Source: Breviolum minutum Mf 1.05b.01
Taxonomy: Eukaryota; Sar; Dinophyceae; Suessiales; Symbiodiniaceae
NCBI GenBank assembly: GCA_000507305.1
Contig: DF239893.1
Coordinates: forward strand, 62,001 to 126,000
Length of the DNA stretch: 64,000 nucleotides
Direction: 5' to 3'
How positions within the stretch are numbered: position 1 is the stretch's first letter; each line of letters opens with the position of its first letter. The notes under the pieces were generated by a model that did no database searches, was not told the origin of the DNA, and saw nothing but the letters and a program-made list of their open reading frames with translations. Positions 57,701 to 64,000 of the stretch are shown in pieces. The translations under genes were made by a program, and so were the position numbers.

Positions 57701-60700
57701 GTCTTGACTGTCTCAGTTTTTGCCAATGTCATCAGTTTGATACTGCTTTCCGTGTTCTTTTGCTTTTTGTTGCTTATAGCTCACCCCATATCACATTCCA
57801 AAGCCAGTCGCCGTCCGACATGGTTGAATCTCAACAGGCGAGGCTTCGAGAGGCCAAGGACCTGATCATTCAGGAGGTGGCGTGGGTCGGGTAAACCTTA
57901 AAGACGATTGATTTATAAGTTTGACGATTGTTGATGATTGATCATACACACACACATATCATTGGTCAAGTCGAGCATGTTTGGGATAAAATGAGTGCAC
58001 ATTTACGTTCCAGGTGTGGAAGACCAAAGCGCAAGAACGACTTGCCCGAGAAGAAAAGGAACGTGAATTTCAGCGCCTGGAGGCGCACGCGGGTGGAAAA
58101 CAAACTGCTTGGATCCTGCTTGAACCCGAAAGGTATCAGAAGATCAGAATATCAATGAATAGTAACGAGTCTATAACGAGTCTATAGTCTATACCTAGTA
58201 GCAATTTTTTGATGCTGATGAACACTCTTGCTGCCTGTGATCAGCGCCGGCGTAGTTCTTAACTGGGCCCCATGCAAAAGCAGGATAGGCCTCCCACATC
58301 CGTAGTCTGTGGATGTAACATGTATGCACGTCAGTTCAAGATTTGTGAGGCGCCCAATGAAAACCATACTCATAGTGACCACATCTATCGTTTGCGCTTT
58401 AAAGCTGAAAGGAGCTAGTTTGAAGGAATTCAAAGTATAGATTGCATCATGTCCCAGTGGCACACGTTGCAGGAAATCCGAGAGAAGGTGACCGTGGAGC
58501 GGGAGCGCCGCCGTGCCATGGACGAATTGAAGCAGATCTCAGCTATCCGTATCTGGGCCTGGAGAGGGATGAGAGTGCTCCTTTGTGAAAACGAGGTAAA
58601 CAACGGTGGACTTTCTCCACAATAGTAGTTTGCACGTCCGTGGGGGGAGTACCGCTTGATAGTGCTGGCCTTTTCTTCAACTTTGGTCCCAAATAAAGTT
58701 AAGATCCCTTTGAGGGAAGCATGCAGAAGAAGAAAAGGAGGCGACCATCAAGCGAAGGGAGAAGATGCGCAAGGACGGGGTTCTTTCTTTCCAGGCTGGT
58801 GTGACGATCACAGCGAGAGCGAGAGACAGGGAAAAAGAGTAGAACAATCTGTTGATGCAATGATACTGGCAACCAGGATGCATGATCACAGAACACTTCT
58901 GGCACTCGTGCACAAGTTATTCTGTGCCTTTTTGCTCATGCCAATGCTGCATGTCTACGCCAGGAGCACCTCTTGGAATTGAAAGTGCAGGCAAGCAACA
59001 GGCCAGGGTGGCAGCTCGTACCAAACCTGTGTGGTGCGTTACATTTGTAAGAGATATCCTGATCATCCTTGCCAACAAATGCCATCAATAGCTTGGAAAC
59101 CACGGAATTACATTCTGTACTCCGTCGATTGTGAGAGTGGTTGGATTATGTTTAGCTACCTGCTTGCCTTCCGTTGGCCCATGTTCATCCAAAGTTGAAG
59201 AAGGTATCTCACAGATCTCCCAGCTTTGATAGCGAAATGCAAGTCCCCCGCGCCCACTGCAGATCTTTGCAATCCATACGCCCAAGGGAATAAGGCCATT
59301 GGTGATCCTTCCCTGCATGCAGGGCCCAGCAAACCCGTGAGCAAGCTCGTCGCAATGAGCGCAGAGAGCAGAAGATCCAGGCGGTCCGGAAACATTTGCC
59401 ATGAAAGCAGGTCCTTCATATTTTGGAGGAACAATTGCGGAGCAAGTTGATACATCTACCATTGCTGCAACAACAGGGTTGCCTTTGATAGGCCAGGCAT
59501 GACCACGCTTTCCGCTATCGGTTGAAACTTTAGCGTTCGCCAGTTCTTTGGCAAGGGTCATTGACTCAATGACCACAGGTAAAATGATCGAATTGATGAG
59601 TTAATCGTTGCATTAATTTTGAATGATTCAATCTTTTTTGGTTCTTGGCTTAGTGGGGGTGAACCTGAATTCGCACAAGATATTCTGGGTTCTTTGGGTA
59701 TTCTCAGCTTTTGGACTGCTGACTGTCCAGTTAATTAGACAGATTGTCAGTCGATAAAGTCTAGCTGATGAAGGGATTGCAGAACACAGTTTTGCATCCC
59801 GTCCTTGCCAGCATAATTCCTCAGTGTCATCTGCCACATGAAGTTTCATGTGCCAATCAAGCCAGATCAAACATTTCATGGGCTGGTGCAGGAGAGGGAA
59901 GAGGCAAGGCTGCGACGCTTCCGCGAATCACAGTTCATGGATAGTATGCGTGACTCGGCACGCCCGCCTCACCGTCGAGGGTCTAAGCAGGATGACCATT
60001 CCCAAAATCTTTAGCTTTCTTGAAGACAAGTATAGTAGCGGTGTAGTGTGGGAGTTCTTTGTTTTGATTTGTTTTGTGTTATCTCGATTTTGGACTGTAG
60101 AGAGTGAGTGAGACGAGCGGTAAAACACCCGTCACACGAATAAGGAGGGTACAACATGAAGTCCTGTAGGTTTTGTTCCTGCTAGGAGATTAGAGGCAGA
60201 GGAATTCCCTATATTATAATGATTAATATACTGTATGTATATATCAATTGATTCATCAATTAGAACTATATTTGATGGTAGAAACTTCCTAGTTACAGAA
60301 GACTTGGTTACTGCTTTGATTCAGCTTTTGGATGTCATGTTTTGATCTCGGTGGGCAGTGTCCATGGTGAGACTCCCACGCATCCCTCAGGTGCCACCCG
60401 CACCTTCAAGTCGGACAGAGCAACTGGGGCGATGGGAAGCATTCAGGGGTGTACAGAATGCACTGATGGAGGAGTAGAAATAGAAATATTTGGTAAGTAA
60501 ATACATTATGAGCACTGCGGGCTTAGAAGAACATGTTGTGTGTTTCTCTTTTGTACTATCCACTTGAGCTCAGAATGAAAATGGAAGAACATGTCATAAT
60601 TGTTGGACTATGCACGGATGCTTGCTCCTTCGCAGGAGGGCGAAGGTGAGGAAGGCAACATGCTAGAGGCCCAATTTGCGCTGCCAACTGCTGACAAACT

Positions 60701-63700
60701 TGCTTTGCACAAGAAAGGATCATGCCATCTATGCATTCTATTCTATACAGTTAGCTTGCAATGTCCAAACACCAGATACACGTCTTCCTGACGAATTGCT
60801 TAATGAATAGTGGTTTTCCCATCAGAACCATACATACCATACCTATCCTACCTTTTTTCAAAAGCAACTACTGTAGAACTCATATTCGGACTCTGATTTC
60901 AAGGAACAGCAAATGAAGCAGTCAACCTTGTGTCTTTCCAGCTATGTCACAAACTTACACCGCCATACACTGTAGCACTGTATGTGTTTTTGCTTCAATG
61001 CATGCATATGGCATTTAAATTTGAAATTTACTTTGTTCATGCCACGCCTTTATTGAGTTTCACGAAGCATTTGGTCGTATTTGGTCCGGTGCAGGGCACC
61101 ACAGAGCAGGATGAGGAGATTTGGCGAATGCACTCACCTTTGGATTTGATAAAGTTCTGTACGGGACAAAGGTTGCGTGTGGATGACGATTGGAGACTCT
61201 GAAATCTGTTGTTCATGATGCCTTTTTGCTGCTTCCAATGCAGGGGAATTGCAAAGGCTTTTTCCATGAATTGAGTGTTTGTTCAGCTAGGGGAGGAGTG
61301 TAACAGGAGCTTTGCGTTGGGTCATCAATCATTCCCTTGGTTCCAAATAGATGTTTCAGGACGTATTGGGGTGTGGAGTTGAATTAGTTTGTTTACTCTT
61401 TCACATCCCAAGTTGCTTTCCCTGTGATGTATGACATGCATGGCATGGTTAGTGCGCAACGTGCTTGGAGGACATGCAACGCAAAGGCTTCGAGGCAGAG
61501 GAGCGTCGGAAGCGACAGATGGAACGCGATGAGAAGTTGAAACGAGAAGCCGAGAAGAGAGGCCCCGACATCTTGGACAGAACGGATTCAGAGTTGAACG
61601 AATTTTATCAGGATCATGGATCATGTTTCACATACAGCATTCATTACTATATGTTCATTTTGATTGGAAGGCAGTTTGGTGGCCCGGGTTGGTTCTTTTC
61701 ATGGATATTTCAGCATGCTTCAAAGCAGTCTTCACAGAAGTGGTTTTTGGAGCACATGCATAGTTAGATGAATTTTAGCGGCTATACATCGCGGACAGGC
61801 AGCTCGGCCTCCTAAAAGTGGCCTTTGTTAGATTTGTACTGTGGAAAGTCCATGGCCAAATCAGCAATATCTACGATCAATATCTCATGTTGATAATTTT
61901 GGTTGAATTTTAGAGATCTCCAAATACTGGATCTCGTAAGTATTTACATGTTTATCTTTAAATGATAAGTCAAGAGATATTCAGATATCTATTGTTTCCC
62001 CAACTCTTTACATATACATGTATTTCTCATTCTCATGTTTTCCCATTTTATGAGTGCAGTTTACATCCAAGTTCCACATCTATTTCCCATGGTGCCCGCC
62101 TGCTTGAAAGCTGTGTAAATGTCGCTTATTGCAGGCAAGATGCAGCAGTTGAGCGGCAAGAATCCGAACCTGGCCGAGTTAAACAGGCTTGCTGACACAA
62201 GAAGACGCTAGGGCATCTTCCTGCGCTTGGATGATTGTTGAATCTTAGGGCATGCTTCCTTACTCATGCCGACTTATGCTTCCTGCAGTCGCTCAACTCC
62301 ACTGGTCCATTCTCTTTATGATTCATGACGGCTCCGGTGCTCCAGGATCAAGGAATGGCGTGCCGAAGATGAAGCCAAAAAGAAGAGACTGGAGGAAAAC
62401 CTTCTGTGCTTGCCTGGGCTGTGCTCAGTTGGATGAAGAGTTACATGAATTCTTGTATTCATAATCTACCTCTGTTGGAGGCTAAGGAAACCAATTAATG
62501 ACTTGCCATCTTTTTGCCATTGAGCAGCATGCTCCAAGGGATATCGTCTTTCAGTTACTACAGAGGAAGACAATGACTGTCGTCGATCCATAATGATTAC
62601 CTTTCCTGGGAAGAAGGCATGCCAGATCTTTACAAGCAATGCAAAGAATGTACTGGGAGTTCATACTGCAGATTGTGCCAAAATAAGTTTAAGCGGGTCT
62701 ATATTATTAATTACAACGGATTGCAATGGTTAAGTATTACAAATTACAACCATAAATATATGATTTGTACATGCATATAGATGTATTGCCAACCAATGAA
62801 GAATGCATGTATTATAATTTCTAAACCTTCGTTAAACTTTTAACCGTCACGAGATGCAAAACGATTGTGTTTTGAAGACAATGAGAGGTGCTGGCCTCGC
62901 CTCTCAATCCAGCAGGGGGCATAATAGGCGTTTTGACCTTCCTGAAATTTAGCATGTAAACTCCAATGATATTCTTTTGGGAAATCCGAATGCTGAAAAT
63001 GATTTGTAGATAATTTGGGCACAAAATTGCAGGAATGTGACATAGTAAGTTATAAATGTCATTTGTCACATAACATCCCACATCATCCCACAGCTCGGGT
63101 GTTCTGTGCAAGGACGCTCGACTGAAGCGCGAGCTGCAGCGAGAGCAGTACTTGCGTGACCTTCACGAAGCCGCCGCCAAGCGCGAGGAACTCTGGACCC
63201 GTTTGGAGGTGCCAATGGTTTAACGGTTTCAGGTTGGTCAATGAGGATGCAGAAGTGATTTTCAAACGGGAGATCAATAGACGACATTGTATGAGGAACC
63301 AATCGTATTGTAATATATTGCAGAATGTTTGACTTTGAATTTCAATCACGTATGTATTGTCAAATATTGCTGTTGTTGTTCATTGTTGTTGCTTCATTTG
63401 CGCATGCCCAGAAAATATAGCAACATACGGCAAAGTCCAGTCAATCGTTGATTAGCCAGATGTTTGAAATTTTCTTTTGGCTATATTGAGCACCACCCAT
63501 CAGTCTACAAGTATCTTTAGGGCATAAGGTTGCACATATGGGGTTGGAATCCGCAAAATGTGCAAATTGCAGGTTTCCCTTCATATAAAGCTGAAACTGG
63601 TTCCAACCCAAGTTGGTTTACTATTACTAGTTTGTTTCTTGCCCACATTCAAGTTTTTTAACTGTCGTAAAATGCTATTGAAACTATTGACCGCCTCCAA

Positions 63701-63777
63701 CTCTCTGGAACCCTTCCACGTTTGCCAGGTAAGGCGCACAGAGCGTGAACATGAGCGACAAGAAAAGCGGCAGCAGG
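54741..63777 (+). CDS. Long charged coiled-coil protein, many small exons (continues past window)
   Basis: ATG 54741 opens MSGKIDGATRAKLLKELDTH (donor GTAATT at 54859). Further exons, all +: 55007-about 55128 (ARKRFIAELHAKRNLEQLKA), 55439-55521, 55682-55805 (LELIKKQQHARAEAHKASEE), 55984-56080, 56346-56437 (RQRRKMQERSAAEVRAIEEE), 57534-57586, 57838-57876, 58014-58132 (AQERLAREEKEREFQRLEAH), 58473-58595, 58720-about 58794, 58964-58990, 59323-about 59445, 59892-59943, 60391-60492, 60637-60718, 61095-61158, 61471-61611 (EERRKRQMERDEKLKREAEK), about 62135-62210, 62347-62405, 63095-63210 and 63730-63777. Several neighbouring junctions are phase-matched (1-2, 3-4, 4-5 and 57534 to 58014). The Glu/Lys/Arg/Gln heptad-like composition resembles trichohyalin-plectin-type proteins of cilia and cytoskeleton, but low complexity makes family assignment unsafe. 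At 59402 a TGA interrupts an otherwise continuous coil frame. Confidence 0.6.
56915..57020 (+). repeat. CAC/CAA trinucleotide tract inside the coiled-coil gene
   Basis: About 105 bp of CACCAACAC and CAACAA units within what is probably an intron between the exons ending 56437 and starting 57534. Frames read as poly-Pro, poly-Thr, poly-His or poly-Gln. The poly-Gln frame continues into QSSPEGDHERSSC, so a short coding role cannot be excluded. Confidence 0.8.
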
Positions 63778-64000
63778 TGGGACACTTGCATGTGGCATTA
63801 GCCGCTGCACAAGACAGTACAACTCTCAAGTCTTATGCTGCAATGCAATCCCGCGTGCAATGTATGCTGTATGCTTTTGACATACTCATACTCCAAGTCA
63901 GAAAGTACACAATCACATCATATCACATCCTGACAGCCATTGAGTTGCCTAAGTGACATTTTGATGATCTCCTCTAACTTCTTTCCGATTTGTATCATAC

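Noticed and set aside
59085..59576. 163-codon - strand frame
   Set aside because: Antisense to coil exons of the long + gene, with no motif of its own.
1..64000. CRISPR array, rRNA, bacterial operon, prophage or reverse transcriptase
   Set aside because: No regularly spaced repeats with unique spacers, no rRNA landmarks, no ribosome-binding sites and no polymerase motifs were seen.
1..64000. Full-length dinoflagellate spliced-leader relics marking retroposed genes
   Set aside because: I looked for the leader and its complement. Only partial words of 9-11 bases occur, compatible with chance.

Overview
The window looks like nuclear DNA of a dinoflagellate, probably of the Symbiodinium type. 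This is inferred from style, not from a marker gene. Coding sequence is thin and cut into short exons of roughly 25-500 bp. Many exons follow an acceptor of the form AG|G and end at GT, GC or apparently GA donors. The spaces between hold AT-rich repeats, tri- and tetranucleotide arrays and local duplications. There are no operons, Shine-Dalgarno sites, rRNA, tRNA or CRISPR arrays that I can support. Every exon I can defend reads on the + strand. Long open frames on the - strand are mostly shadows or products of repeats.

Layout. (1) 1-725: 3' end of a gene with an ankyrin-like segment, three phase-compatible exons. (2) 2.8-4.0 kb: isolated + exons. (3) 7.0-7.7 kb: a large GATA/GGAC-type tetranucleotide array. 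(4) 9.1-14.5 kb: weak hypothetical exons. (5) 15.0-17.3 kb: a split gene for a 2-oxoglutarate/Fe(II) oxygenase of the prolyl 4-hydroxylase type. (6) 20.5-21.0 kb: TTAG/TTCG and TTG/CTG arrays next to a coding exon. (7) 22.7-24.7 kb: a 326 bp direct duplication. (8) 24.8-31.9 kb: several exons, including two first exons with secretory leaders and a phase-consistent four-exon gene ending at 31862. (9) 32.1-33.9 and 39.0-40.9 kb: two direct copies of one gene segment flanking a gene related to serine beta-lactamases whose Ser-x-x-Lys motif is absent. (10) 41.8-50.0 kb: several multi-exon hypothetical genes and a C-terminal RING finger protein. (11) 50.7-54.1 kb: a hypothetical gene whose last exons splice in phase. 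(12) 54.7 kb to about 63.8 kb: a long charged coiled-coil gene in more than 15 small exons.

Nothing indicates that these genes form one pathway. The strongest local themes are a series of secretory leader exons between 27 and 41 kb, recent segmental duplication, and non-canonical splice donors. Exon ends were set by hand from frame, splice dinucleotides and phase, so boundaries may shift by several bases and some gene joins are guesses. RNA-seq mapping would settle them.
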